Shown piece by piece: positions 9,415 to 19,352 of a stretch of DNA of 64,000 nt. The position numbers and the translations under genes are program-made. The notes under the pieces were generated by a model, which ran no database searches, was not told the DNA's origin, and saw only the letters and a program-made list of their open reading frames with translations. Origin of the DNA: Dactylellina haptotyla (Eukaryota > Ascomycota > Orbiliomycetes > Orbiliales > Orbiliaceae); contig CM062380.1 in NCBI GenBank assembly GCA_031310005.1, positions 310,001 to 374,000 on the forward strand, given 5' to 3'. Positions within the stretch are counted from its first letter, which is position 1. Each line of letters opens with the position of its first letter.

Positions 9415-10320
9415 ATGGGCGGGCGTACCACTCTCAATTGCAACACCACGTGCAAAGGCCTGACAGTCCACCTGCCGGTTGAAATATACATCGAGATATT
9501 CTCGTACCTCTCGTTCCCGGAACAGCTATGCGCTTCTATAGCGTGCAAACACTGGCAGTCCGTAATACTTGCCTCGCCGCTGCTTAAACGGCGCCGATAC
9601 CATCCACGGCCCGATGCGACAGGCATCTCGAATTTCCACAGATTGCTGGACTCTTTCAGCAATTTCGCCATAGTGCTTCAAAACGGACGGATTACAAAGT
9701 ACAACTACGAGTGGATAGAGAACGGTGGAGACACGAAAGAGTTCCCGGGAAGGGGCTGGCAGCCCGTCATAGGCTCGAACGGGAACGTTGTCGGGTATAG
9801 GGAACGGGCATACTGGTGGAGGAATGTAGATGTGCCCGTGGACTGTCCGCTTCTCGATGAGATGGTGTTCTCGCCGTATATCGATTATCAGCGCTTGACA
9901 GGTAAAAATCAAGGGTACGAAGCTCCGATGGAAGCACCGACTATGCAGAGTCTGAGGAAGAATGCTATGACCAGATTCTCAGTCGAGCTCACAATGGCCA
10001 CTCAGAACGAGAAGATGCCCGTTGTAACTGTGACCGGTGGGTGGCCTGGGTCGACGTTCGCTTGGACGGTCGAGGAGAGCAGGAGTATCAGGGCAATAGG
10101 GGAAATATTCGCAGCAACGGCGCTGGCGAGTTTGGTCAAAAGAGGAGGGTTCAAGAGGAACCAAGAGTACGAGATTCGATTTGTTCATTTTCGCGAATTA
10201 AGGACTTCCCTTACTGGTGGAGCTGGTCCCGTTGGGTCTGCGTCTAGCTACATGTACAGGACCGCCATAGGGACTTTGAGGGGCCATTTCAAAGAATACG
10301 AATTGATGGATAATAATTAA
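9415..10320 (+). CDS. F-box protein, tandem copy 1
   Basis: Single exon, 301 residues. The F-box lies at residues 16-60 (VHLPVEIYIEIFSYLSFPEQ, then CKHWQSVILASPLLKRRRY) and is followed by a short FHRLLD motif. The remaining 230 residues are Trp- and Tyr-rich and family-specific. The next gene has the same arrangement (VEIYIEIFSYL versus IELLIEIFSDL, HRLLD versus HRLID), so the two are diverged tandem paralogues in the same orientation, 313 bp apart. The protein is presumably a substrate adaptor of an SCF ubiquitin ligase; its target is unknown. Confidence 0.75.
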   Translation: MGGRTTLNCNTTCKGLTVHLPVEIYIEIFSYLSFPEQLCASIACKHWQSVILASPLLKRRRYHPRPDATGISNFHRLLDSFSNFAIVLQNGRITKYNYEWIENGGDTKEFPGRGWQPVIGSNGNVVGYRERAYWWRNVDVPVDCPLLDEMVFSPYIDYQRLTGKNQGYEAPMEAPTMQSLRKNAMTRFSVELTMATQNEKMPVVTVTGGWPGSTFAWTVEESRSIRAIGEIFAATALASLVKRGGFKRNQEYEIRFVHFRELRTSLTGGAGPVGSASSYMYRTAIGTLRGHFKEYELMDNN

Positions 10321-10633
10321 TATATCTATTTTCAGTACTGAACATGACCTACATATAATTTGCTACCCCTAGTAGCCAGCGCCTGGTATCGAGGCTATTT
10401 GCTACCATCGATCGATTGGGCCTAGCCTGCATGCATGAGGCTCTGGGCCTCTAGACCCACTGGCGCAACACCACGACGTGGGTGTGCTGTGGTATTGTCT
10501 GCGGGCGTATATGTCGAGAAAACTCTCAGCCTTCTTGAGCCGCCTCGAAATTTATTTCTCGAATAAATAAACAAAATTACACTTTTTGCTGGAAATAATC
10601 CATCGTATGCTTTGTTTACGGTAAAGAGTCTAC
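10321..10633. other. Short intergenic spacer between F-box paralogues
   Basis: 313 bp, no gene. Should contain the terminator of copy 1 and the promoter of copy 2. Confidence 0.5.
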
Positions 10634-11683
10634 ATGATGAATCAGATGTCCGTATCTTCTGCCCAATTGCACTTTCGTCAAACGCGCCAGTCGCCATTGC
10701 GACATAACGTTACCGGCGAGACTGAACACTCAGAACCGACCTCCTCCATTTCCTCCTCAGAAGTGCACATTTCGATCTTCCCAATCGAACTGCTCATCGA
10801 AATCTTCTCTGACCTCTGTCTACTCGACCAAATATCTGTTCTCCAAACCTGCAAATTATGGAACTCAATCATCCTGTGCTCCCCTTCCCTCGCCAGGTCT
10901 CGTTACCTGCCTCTCTCGACCAAAGACTCAATCCCCTACCTCCATCGCTTGATCGACCCCGCCGGATTTTTCCGTGTGGAATTCGACGCCCAGTTGATTC
11001 TTCCCGCTAAGTGCAAGATAGGCTGTATAGAAGACTATGGTACGGACAGGGACCGAGCGTGGAGTTTAGAGAAAGTTCCACCTAGGACGTGGAGATACCT
11101 AGAAGTGGATGACAGTATCCTTAGCGAACCACTATTCTGGCCTGGTTTATCGACCGATAAAGAAAAGGATGCGGCCGCGTCGGCCGAAAAAAGATCGATA
11201 GTAGTAGAAGCTACCAAGGGCGATGGAAAAGGGAATCGAGGGTTCCGAACGAAATACACTATCTGTGATTCAAGGATTCCGGAGAGTTTGACCAGGTCTC
11301 ATGGGCTTTTCCACAGTTGGGGGGTACGACCGACGAGGGTGAAATATAGCTTGGTGGTGGATTTCGCCGTTGAGTGGAAACTCAATCTTCGCAGTTTTAT
11401 CGACCGGGTGGTCCAAGATGCCGTTTTTGTACTCCAGGAGTCGATGTACACTGTGCAACTGCGGTCGCCGAACGTCGTAGATCCGCCAAGATGGTACGAG
11501 CTCAGGTTTATGCACAACTTTCGCGATGGGCGGATGAATATTTGGATATATGATATCGAGTATATACAAGGGTTCGAGAATCTCAAAGGAGCAACGCTAG
11601 ACCCAGCGTCTGGCAACGAGACTACGTTAAACCTAACAGAGGATATTCTATTTACGCAGGACACTAAAAATATAAAACTCTAG
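10634..11683 (+). CDS. F-box protein, tandem copy 2
   Basis: Single exon, 349 residues. A Ser/Thr-rich N-terminus of about 45 residues precedes the F-box (ISIFPIELLIEIFSDLCLLD, then LQTCKLWNSIILCSPSLARS). A HRLID motif about 25 residues after the box matches copy 1. The C-terminal part, with RYLEVDDSILSEPLFWPGL and WYELRFMHNFRDG, resembles copy 1's CPLLDEMVFSPYI and YEIRFVHFRELR, so the similarity runs through the whole protein. Three in-frame Met codons (residues 1, 2, 5) make the exact start uncertain by a few residues. Confidence 0.75.
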   Translation: MMNQMSVSSAQLHFRQTRQSPLRHNVTGETEHSEPTSSISSSEVHISIFPIELLIEIFSDLCLLDQISVLQTCKLWNSIILCSPSLARSRYLPLSTKDSIPYLHRLIDPAGFFRVEFDAQLILPAKCKIGCIEDYGTDRDRAWSLEKVPPRTWRYLEVDDSILSEPLFWPGLSTDKEKDAAASAEKRSIVVEATKGDGKGNRGFRTKYTICDSRIPESLTRSHGLFHSWGVRPTRVKYSLVVDFAVEWKLNLRSFIDRVVQDAVFVLQESMYTVQLRSPNVVDPPRWYELRFMHNFRDGRMNIWIYDIEYIQGFENLKGATLDPASGNETTLNLTEDILFTQDTKNIKL

Positions 11684-11829
11684 ACACACTACCCGTGTGT
11701 CTTCCTATTATCTCGTTTCTACTCGTGACTTATATTTTTATCAATTTTATACATAATCCGAAAGATCTAGATACATTATATACAGAGAATAACATCCACG
11801 CCTCTTCCACGGCCTTTTTTATTGCGGTT

Positions 11830-12988
11830 CTAACTTCTCTGTCTCCTCATATCGTTGAACCTATCCGCAAGCCTCGGTCCGCTGGCAGCCTCCTCGTCGC
11901 TTCTGACCTGCCCACCCATCAGCGGTCTCTCCTGCTTGCCGTGGAAGCCCAAGGGCCCCAATCTCGCCCACACCTCACCCCAGTCGATGCACTTCCACCA
12001 GTTCTCCAGGTATTCTTCCTTTTTGTCGAACCCGTAGTCCACCAACCAGGCGTGTTCCCATACGTTGACGCACAGCAGAGGTGAGTACATTGACGCACGA
12101 CCGACTTCCATCTCGTCATCGGGTAGGGAGTGCTTCGCCAAGCTCTGGGTGTACTCGTCGCCCGTAGACTTGAATTCGCTGGACTGCTGTAATCTGGCCG
12201 CGATGTCGGTGGGTTCGGTAGACAGTGGTGGCGGGGTGGTGGTATTGGTATCGATGGCTTGGCGGCGGTGGGCGAGACCGTAGGGTGTGCCGGAGTTGTA
12301 GGTGGTAAGGATGCGCATCTTCTTCGTGGAGTTGTCGATGACGAGCCAGACGAAGGCGTTGGAGAAGCAGGCGAGAGCTGTGGCAATCATGGTCTCCTTG
12401 AGGATCTGCATGTGGCCGAAGGACTCGTCAATCGCGGCGAGCAAGAGGGATCCCGGGGAGGTGGTGACGGGCGATAGCGACTTGAAGTAGAAGTGGTTGT
12501 TGTGGGCCATGGAGGCATAGTTGAAGATGGACGCCAGGTCGGAGTTCCTGCTGGTCATAATGGTGAGTTGGAGAGGCAAGTGGTACTGGTATTCGGTGCC
12601 CGCGGTGAGGAGGTTGAGGCGGTCGGTGAGATGGGTCTGGTAGTCCTTCCAGGCGATTTGGACCTGGTTCGCAGAGTAGAGCTCGCCGATGCCTTCGTTG
12701 AGAAACCGGTCTTGATCTCGGAGGGTCGGAACGGTGAACAGAGTTCTGTTCAAGGATAATGACGACGCAGGTTTAGGGAGAACCGAAGGACGAGAGGAGG
12801 CGCTCGTCAGCGAGGAGAGCGGCCGGGTGCATCGCGTAGAGGAGGACGACGAGGTGAACGAGCGGGTCTGCAGATATATACGGTATCAATTAGCAATTGC
12901 GCACGAGCGTCCCCACCAATTCAACTGAGCGTACCAGGCTGGAGCACTCGGAGAGCAGCCGCGAGGGCCGTAACCGCGGAGGAGGCAT
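11830..12988 (-). CDS. Mitochondrial small-subunit ribosomal protein, mS42/mS43 type (SOD-like fold)
   Basis: Two exons on the minus strand, 12988-12935 and 12867-11830, joined in phase 0 (GTACGC donor, CTGCAG acceptor). About 363 residues. The first exon, MPPPRLRPSRLLSECSSL, and the following Arg/Ser-rich stretch look like a mitochondrial presequence. The body resembles Fe/Mn superoxide dismutase: an N-terminal helical region (HLTDRLNLLTAGT, then MAHNNHFYFKSL) and a C-terminal part with LLCVNVWEHAWLVDYGFDKK. In the fungal mitoribosome two proteins of this fold, Rsm26/mS42 and Mrp1/mS43, form a heterodimer and are not enzymes. I cannot decide which of the two this is. A genuine SOD is less likely: of the usual metal ligands only the DxWEHA-type motif is present, with Asp replaced (NVWEHA). 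Confidence 0.8.
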
Positions 12989-13284
12989 GTTGTGTACAGG
13001 CAGCTTCCCCAATTGACGCCGTTCGAAGGACCGAGTTGAAGCTGGTGAAGTTGAATCTCGAAAGCGACGTTGGGCGAGCCAGCACAAATTTTTTGGTGTT
13101 GCAGCCGACGTCCGAAAACAACAAGCGACGGCCACCCCGCCAGCCAGCCAACCAACCTCATCGCCCCGCCTTCCTCCTTCCTTCCATCGTCCTCCGATAC
13201 CCCGGATAACGACATGCCCTGATACCCGCGATCAACCCCTCGATACTACGACAGACAATAAGGGAGGGAGAGTATTGGAATATA
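12989..13284. promoter_or_regulatory. Shared divergent promoter, mitoribosomal gene and ATG5
   Basis: Only 296 bp separate the two start codons, so both genes must draw on the same stretch. No TATA box is evident. CT/GA-rich tracts lie at 13160-13195. Confidence 0.5.
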
Positions 13285-14480
13285 ATGACGTCCCCGGATG
13301 CTGTCCGGTGGGTGGTCTGGGAGGGTAGCATCCCGTTCAAGGTCATGCTCGATCCCAGCGAGTGCCGCATCTTCGACAAAGCCGACGCCTACTACGTACG
13401 TTCTCCTCTATCATGACATCCCAAACGACCCGCCTATGCTGAGATGGTTTCTTCTTCACGCGGAATAGACTGGCTGATTCGCAGCTTCTCCCTCGTCGAT
13501 GGCCCGGCTTCTCGTACAGTTCCAAGCAAGTCGGGTCGCATATCTCCCATTCTACCTACCGCGGATATACAAGTTCTTCGAGGACTTTCTGATAGACAAG
13601 TCCGTTTCAACAGTGGAAAGTGCTTGGTTCGAGGTGGATAATGCTCCTTTAAGATGGTAGCTCCCCCCTCTCTGATCATTACACGAAGCCGCCAGACAGA
13701 CGTAGAAGAAGAAGAAGCATGAAAAGCTGACGTATGTGTGATCCAGGCACTGGCCGATAGGGCTGCTTTACGACTTCTACACAGCTCTCGACCCTACAAA
13801 AGCTCACATACCACAGCCCACAAACCATGAAAGACCGGGTTCCCCTCCTCCAGTCGACCAGGAACCAGGTGTCCCCCAGTTACCGTGGACGATAACCCTC
13901 CGGTTCGCATCCTACCCGCACGACCTCCTAACCACCCTCACCCCAACCTTCACACACGATGCCTTCATCAACACCATCAAAGAAGCAGATTTCGCTCGCA
14001 ATGGTACAGCAAAGGCGGTGATGAGCTTGAGTCCCGCCGATAGTAGGCAGCTATTTTCCAGCCTACGAGACCACGATTTCGACAGCTTCTGGGCGGTGAG
14101 CGATAAGATGCTGAATCACCCTGGGAGCTCGATAAGGAGCGTTCCTGTGAGAATCTATAATCCCGAGACAGGGCAAGTGATTCAAGGCAGCGTCCCTATA
14201 AAACAGCCCGGCACCATTCGTACGTGATACAACCCCCGTAACCGCACTCGTATATATAGGCAAGACAGTGCTGACATTACCAATAGGCGGTGACCCACAC
14301 ACTCTCGGCACGGCACTCAACTTTCTAGCCCCCATACTCTTTCCATCCAAACGGAGTGTGGTTCTCGCTCGCCCCGTCATGCACGGAGTCGTGCTACCGT
14401 TGAGCGTGCCTCTGCTAGAATTAATGCGAGAAGCGATGTACCCGGACGGATTCTTACATATCACATTAGCAATGATGTAG
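13285..14480 (+). CDS. atg5: Autophagy protein Atg5
   Basis: Four exons: 13285-13395, 13520-13656, 13747-14219 and 14287-14480. About 304 residues, a usual length for fungal Atg5. The start (VRWVVWEGSIPFKVMLDPSE) and the second exon (FQASRVAYLPFYLPRIYKFF) match the N-terminal ubiquitin-like domain. The third exon gives the HWPIGLLYDFYTA block that opens the helix-rich domain. The C-terminus (DPHTLGTALNFLAPILFPS to YPDGFLHITLAMM) matches the second ubiquitin-like domain. Lys at the NGTAKAVM turn is a candidate Atg12 acceptor, since in the family the acceptor lysine lies in a KEADFIRNGSAK-like motif; here it is EADFARNGTAK. Atg12-Atg5-Atg16 acts as the E3-like complex for Atg8 lipidation. In intron 1 I chose the acceptor at 13519 because it alone keeps the frame. 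Confidence 0.92.
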
Positions 14481-15045
14481 GTATTTTCTGCTACTATTTC
14501 ACATTCTTTCTACTCGCTCGCCTCTTTCTCTCTCTCTCTTTTTCTGGGTTTCTTTTTTTCTTTTCCAGGGGCGAATAGGGGAACTGTGAAGCGATTTTAT
14601 TCTGATGGTGATAAGGGATGACGACAATGCGAGCTCGTTTGTACGACTGAGGGAGAGCGAGGGCGGGAGTGACATCCTCCCGCTGGAGGCCCTCGTCGAG
14701 GAGTTAGACTGGGTGATGCTGTGAATTTACGGTGGCCATTTTTCGTTATTCGGCGTAGAAACAAACAACTTCTGGAATAAACCCAAGCAGTTGGCACTTG
14801 GATGAATAGGATCATTTGAAAGTGCAAATCAAGGCTTCATCTTGTTATGACTTTCTCGAGAAGACTGGTACCAATGGTGAGGTGAATGTCGCTACTGTTG
14901 CATATTCTGTACGACTGAGGATCTGCTGCGAGCTGTCGTATAAGTGGTTCCGCTTCCCGAGTATGCACATGATCGAGAGATCTATCTGATCCTACAACAT
15001 GATTCAAATATCGATAACAGTCAGCCTTACCTCAAACTAAAGGAG

Positions 15046-15290
15046 GCTCTGCCAAACCAATTAAATGCAATTGGTCGTCAGCTGGCTTGTCTCATTACGA
15101 TCTGCCACTGGCCCCCAAAACGGTAATCAACACCAACTCAACATCTCGCTAAACCATGCATTTACACTGGCGGCCACGAGTCTCGATCGAAAATGCATGG
15201 AAAGTGCTGTGGGTGAATTGACGACCGGGATCAGGTAGCACGAGAAATTTCGAAATACCCAAGTATTTCAGTCACAAGTCTGAAGGATAG
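15046..15290 (+). repeat. Diverged direct repeat, copy A
   Basis: Begins CTCTGCCAAACCAATTAAAT and ends near TCACAAGTCTGAAGGATA. Its order of blocks (TGCAATTGGTC, TTGTCT, CGATCT, AAAACGGTAA, CAACATCT, GGCCAC, GAAAT...AAATAC, TCACAAGT) is repeated in copy B. It is more AT-rich than copy B. No coding capacity. Confidence 0.5.
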
Positions 15291-15544
15291 ACTTCTAAAT
15301 GATCCTTGAATTACGAAGCTGTGTTTGTGTTATTAGTTCAACCTAGTTCTATAGATCGATCTGGATCCCTTCGATCATAAAGATGCGTTTAGAATTATAC
15401 CAAGCAGTATTCCAACCCATGCAATCAATGCTTTTCAAAAAGCACTTTCTATCTATTCCCTCAAAAATATAATACTGCTCGATCTCTTAATCTTACTGGC
15501 CCCATCATGTGAATACCCCCACAAATTATAGAAACAAGGAACAA

Positions 15545-15795
15545 GCCTCTGCCAAGCCGATTAACTGCAATTGGTCAGAAATCCGGTTTGTCTGACTGAA
15601 TTCGATCTCCCGGCACTGACAAAAACGGTAACAACGTCAACACATCTGCCGGCCACCATTGGTCGTGTGAGAGCTTACTCGAGCTGGGCGGCATGGGAAA
15701 GGCGGCAAAACAAGCATCTTCGATGCCCAGATCCTGAAATTACCAAAATACCGCTGAGATCTGAGCGGGCGGGGCCTAGTCACAAGTTCGAGATA
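15545..15795 (+). repeat. Diverged direct repeat, copy B
   Basis: Same series of blocks as copy A, about 500 bp downstream, with small insertions such as a GC-rich stretch before TCACAAGTTCGAGATA. Several copy A/copy B differences are G in B and A in A. The element is non-coding and has no visible terminal repeats, so its class is unknown. Confidence 0.5.
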
Positions 15796-16085
15796 GCGGG
15801 CCCGAAAGGCGGGATGAGGGGTCAGTGAGTCCCACTGAGACTCGCAAAGGCGGTCCTGCGCCTGAGAGCACTGCGCACTGCGGACGTTGGCGTCAGCGCG
15901 GGAGACGTCAGGCTGCAGATTCGCTCAGGATTTGGTTATATCATATCACCACCACGCCCACTTTTATTTTAACTTTGTTTTATTTGCTACTTTTGTTTTA
16001 AATATTCCAGCTTCGTGTCTATCTTCATTTCCTATGGCTTTAAAGTTGTCATTTAATATATTTTAAGAAAATCAATAATATCATA

Positions 16086-18164
16086 ATGAGACAGCTACCC
16101 CTCGCTGTCTTCTTTATCCTCCTCAGCCGGCACACAAGTGCCCAGCAGGACTCTCTGTCACTCACCGACCGCGAGTGTTCAGAATACATTCGCAATATTA
16201 CTTACACGGACTCCCCCTGGCTGTGGACCAAGTCCATTGCCAACTTCAACTACGGCCTCTTCTACCAGCTCAATCCCGACATCACAGACCCCTCACTCCC
16301 CTATTCAGAACAGAATGTCACAGGAGTGCTGCAAAGAGCATCGGATCCCGGGCCCCTGAGACCTAACCAAGTATCATACCCGCTTGCTGTAGACTACCAT
16401 TTCGTGACCAGCAAATGCGGTGACAGCTCGGGACTATACCACTGGACTCTAGTATCCGACACCCTGACGACATGGATTCTGCCGCTGTTTGGCCTCATCG
16501 TCTCCCTACCCTGGGAATCCAACAAACGAGGGCACACGATTTTGATGATATTCAGATGGATAGGCTCGCCATTCGCCACTCTGACATACATATTCTGGAA
16601 CCTCAGAGTGATGGGCCGCGCAGCCACTATGATAGACCTAGGCGTGGCCTGCAGACCTCTCAAGCTGTCTAAATATAAGAAGAAACCGAAACCGAAACCG
16701 AAGGGCATCGACGATGACGAGGATCCTGTCGAGATGGAGGCTCTGGAGGCCGGTATTCACGTCACCCGGACCGACTCCCTTGCCCAAGACGAACAGTCTA
16801 TAGAAATCAACGAGGAACTAGAAGAAGACCCGGACCCGAACGACGAAACCTTCGCCTCAGTCCGCGACTCTTTTTCCATCCTTTGCGTCATGAATCAGTA
16901 CAAACTTTCGTCCTCCCTCCCGATATCAGAATCCACCTTGCGTAAGAACATCCTAACCGCCCTCTTTCTCACCGACCTCTCTTCTCGCAAATTCGGCGTC
17001 GACGCAACTCGCACTGCCGTCGCTGCAGAACTACGCCGCCTCCGCAAACGCGGCGTGGTACCCATCCTCGCAAGTCTAGGGTGGTACTTCTTCGCCCTCG
17101 CAATTTCAATGTACAAAGCCTTCGGCGACGTCGGCGACAATGCCACAGCGCACAACCTCGCCCTAGGACTCCTGATGGGTTGGCTTCCCGTTCTCGTCGC
17201 CGCGGCAGTCGTGGACAGAAACAGCGTAGACGGCGAACACGTTGCGAATTTACTCAACAATCTCATGCGACGGGTACATCCCTACAATGTCACGTTTACC
17301 AAATTCGTCGGCCAGGGACGGCGGCGGTGGCACTATGGCGTCGCGCACCCGATCTTATCCATGTTGGAACGACATCCGGAGAAGCTTAAGCGGCCGGTAG
17401 ATTGGCACGCCATCGCGATGCAGTGTATAGAGCAGAATTGGGAGAGTAAAGAGCTAGAAGGGTACAGTATAAACTACTTTTCCAAATGGGAGTTTGTACA
17501 CATGCTCGCCGCGTGGTTCACCGTCGGACTTTCCGTCCTCGGGGCGTGGTATATCTCGTATAACACGCCCACGGTCGGCCTTGGGTGTCGGAGTTTCAGC
17601 TACGTTATGTTTTTGGTGTTCTGTTCGTTCACGGGACTGGTCGAGGTCGCGCTATATCCTATTGTTTATCGACCGGTGAGGCGGAGAAGAACAGGTGATA
17701 TCCTTCTGAAGGACGGGTTGAAAGGTTACTTGCAGTCCAAGAAATTCAGGGGGAGGATGAGTGGCGTTCTGTACACGTTTGATGTTCTGACTACCATGAT
17801 CTTATTCACGGCTGTGTTCATGCAAACTACGGGTTCCTTCCAGTTTTACTGGTGCAAGGCGAGTCTGGTGGGGGGTCATGGAGGGTATATCATCTTTGAT
17901 ACTGTCGGGTATATCAAGCGATTCTTCGATGTGAGGATGTATTGGATTGTTGGGGCGGTGGTCAGTAGTATTGTACCGTTCTTCGGCACGGCGTGGACTT
18001 TGAGGGAATGGTTGACTCAGAGTTTTATGTGGAGCAGCGATCTTACAATGGCGAGGAGAGGACTTAGAAGGGTGAGAGTCTGGAAGGGGTTCTGGTGGGG
18101 CGTTAGATGGGGCGGTCACTTGAATTTGAAGTGGGTGAAGGGTGGAGTGCGGTGGAGGCCTTGA
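16086..18164 (+). CDS. Polytopic membrane protein with signal peptide, 692 aa
   Basis: Single exon. Residues 1-19 are a signal peptide (RQLPLAVFFILLSRHTSA). An extracytosolic segment to about residue 120 contains N-glycosylation sites (NIT, NVT). Hydrophobic segments are visible near 128-143, 151-172, 324-345, 357-376, 474-496, 507-530, 565-582 and 620-640. A long cytosolic-type loop (about 190-300) is highly charged with a KKKPKPKPKG run and an acidic stretch. The C-terminus is Trp/Arg/Gly-rich. The layout resembles unassigned fungal integral membrane proteins rather than a known transporter: no transporter signature is visible. Location is probably plasma membrane or vacuole; the role is unknown. 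Confidence 0.8.
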   Translation: MRQLPLAVFFILLSRHTSAQQDSLSLTDRECSEYIRNITYTDSPWLWTKSIANFNYGLFYQLNPDITDPSLPYSEQNVTGVLQRASDPGPLRPNQVSYPLAVDYHFVTSKCGDSSGLYHWTLVSDTLTTWILPLFGLIVSLPWESNKRGHTILMIFRWIGSPFATLTYIFWNLRVMGRAATMIDLGVACRPLKLSKYKKKPKPKPKGIDDDEDPVEMEALEAGIHVTRTDSLAQDEQSIEINEELEEDPDPNDETFASVRDSFSILCVMNQYKLSSSLPISESTLRKNILTALFLTDLSSRKFGVDATRTAVAAELRRLRKRGVVPILASLGWYFFALAISMYKAFGDVGDNATAHNLALGLLMGWLPVLVAAAVVDRNSVDGEHVANLLNNLMRRVHPYNVTFTKFVGQGRRRWHYGVAHPILSMLERHPEKLKRPVDWHAIAMQCIEQNWESKELEGYSINYFSKWEFVHMLAAWFTVGLSVLGAWYISYNTPTVGLGCRSFSYVMFLVFCSFTGLVEVALYPIVYRPVRRRRTGDILLKDGLKGYLQSKKFRGRMSGVLYTFDVLTTMILFTAVFMQTTGSFQFYWCKASLVGGHGGYIIFDTVGYIKRFFDVRMYWIVGAVVSSIVPFFGTAWTLREWLTQSFMWSSDLTMARRGLRRVRVWKGFWWGVRWGGHLNLKWVKGGVRWRP

Positions 18165-19352
18165 TTTTATACATTCATTCCAGTCGCAATTTAGCCCTTG
18201 TTTTATCTGTATTTAAATCAGTTAGAAAATCGCGATAGACCTCGGTGAGGCCTGTTCGCGGATAAAAGTTTAATATTCATGATTTTCTCAACCCTATTGA
18301 AATTACACATAGTACATTCCTTCCACTCCTCGTAAAGTTTCGGCAGCTTACATTTTTAAATTTTCAAGCCCGGAAGATCTTTGTTAGACGAACAGTAAGC
18401 CCTCGTGAGACGATTTAATCTTGTATGCGTCAGTTGTCTGAGATATTGATATCGACAAGCCTGACCTCCGTTTTCAAAACCATCTCTAGATGTTTGTGCA
18501 TATTTACATTCGTCTATTCTGCTCACTAATGCAATGACTAGATTTTTGAATTTAAATAATGGCGAAGCTGGAATCTAAGGCTATTTATATCTTTAATATC
18601 AGTTAACCTAAATAAATATAATGTTGCAATATCTTATCAGCAGGAGACCGCCACAATCCTCTATTCCTCCTGGTCTTTATGTGTCGTTCACAAGACCAGT
18701 CAGTTGCCAAATCGGGTCACAATAACGACAAACTTGCCTATTTTAGCGGAGAAAAGGACACCACAAAAGCAACGCAAACAGCCGGAGTAGTCACCAGGTG
18801 ACTCAGTGGTGAATCGAATCCGGATGAGCGAAGGGATGACAATGAGGGAATCTCACATCTATAAAAGCCCGCTGTTGCAGTCTCCTATTTCCTCCTTTCT
18901 CTCTTCTCTCCTTAGCTTCTCTTCGCCGTTTGGCTTAGATCAAAGTGTAGTATCTGTTCTTGGAAGAGTGATATCTTCTATCCAGTCCCTCGCGGCTGGG
19001 AGTCAATATCATCTTATTTTTGTCTATTATCCCACGCTTGTCTCTGACTTGTCAGAACCGCGGGGACCGAGTGGCTGGGTATTACACTACTTCCCAGACG
19101 CTTCACATCTTTACTTTGAACAATTTCATTGTTTCATGCGACGGATGGCTTCCATGCGATCATCTCAAGAAACTATGTATTTGCTTTTAATTCTCTTCAT
19201 AATCTCAAAAGGGATATCTAGGGACTGGTCAAGGATGAAGTTGGTGATGAATTTGGGATGATTGTTAACACAATATTTATACACTAAAAGGCTAGTCTAC
19301 ACATTCTTTTCGACGTATTGAAGTATTTATCAACCTTGGAGGGCCGAGCTAT
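18165..19352. other. AT-rich intergenic region, no supported gene
   Basis: 1.2 kb. A 151-residue plus-strand frame at 18806-19261 is compositionally plausible but has no domain and I do not call it. A promoter-like arrangement inside it is listed separately. Confidence 0.45.
18799..18866 (+). promoter_or_regulatory. Promoter-like cluster without an obvious gene
   Basis: A perfect AP-1/Gcn4-type site TGACTCA (18799-18805) lies about 55 bp upstream of a TATAAAA box (18860-18866), followed by a CT-rich tract (18884-18925) of the kind often found at fungal transcription starts. No convincing protein frame follows. Confidence 0.3.

Larger units (their letters stand above)
14481..16085. other. Gene-free region with a degenerate repeat pair
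   Basis: 1.6 kb without a supported gene. Contains the two related segments listed separately. The last 150 bp before the membrane-protein gene are very AT-rich and probably form its promoter. Confidence 0.5.

Noticed and set aside
11830-12988. Annotation as a true superoxide dismutase
   Set aside because: The metal-binding set is incomplete and the presequence and fold fit the mitoribosomal SOD-like proteins better.
18806-19261. 151-residue plus-strand frame after the promoter-like cluster
   Set aside because: Composition is that of CT-rich leader sequence; no domain or splice structure, so only the promoter-like signals are reported.
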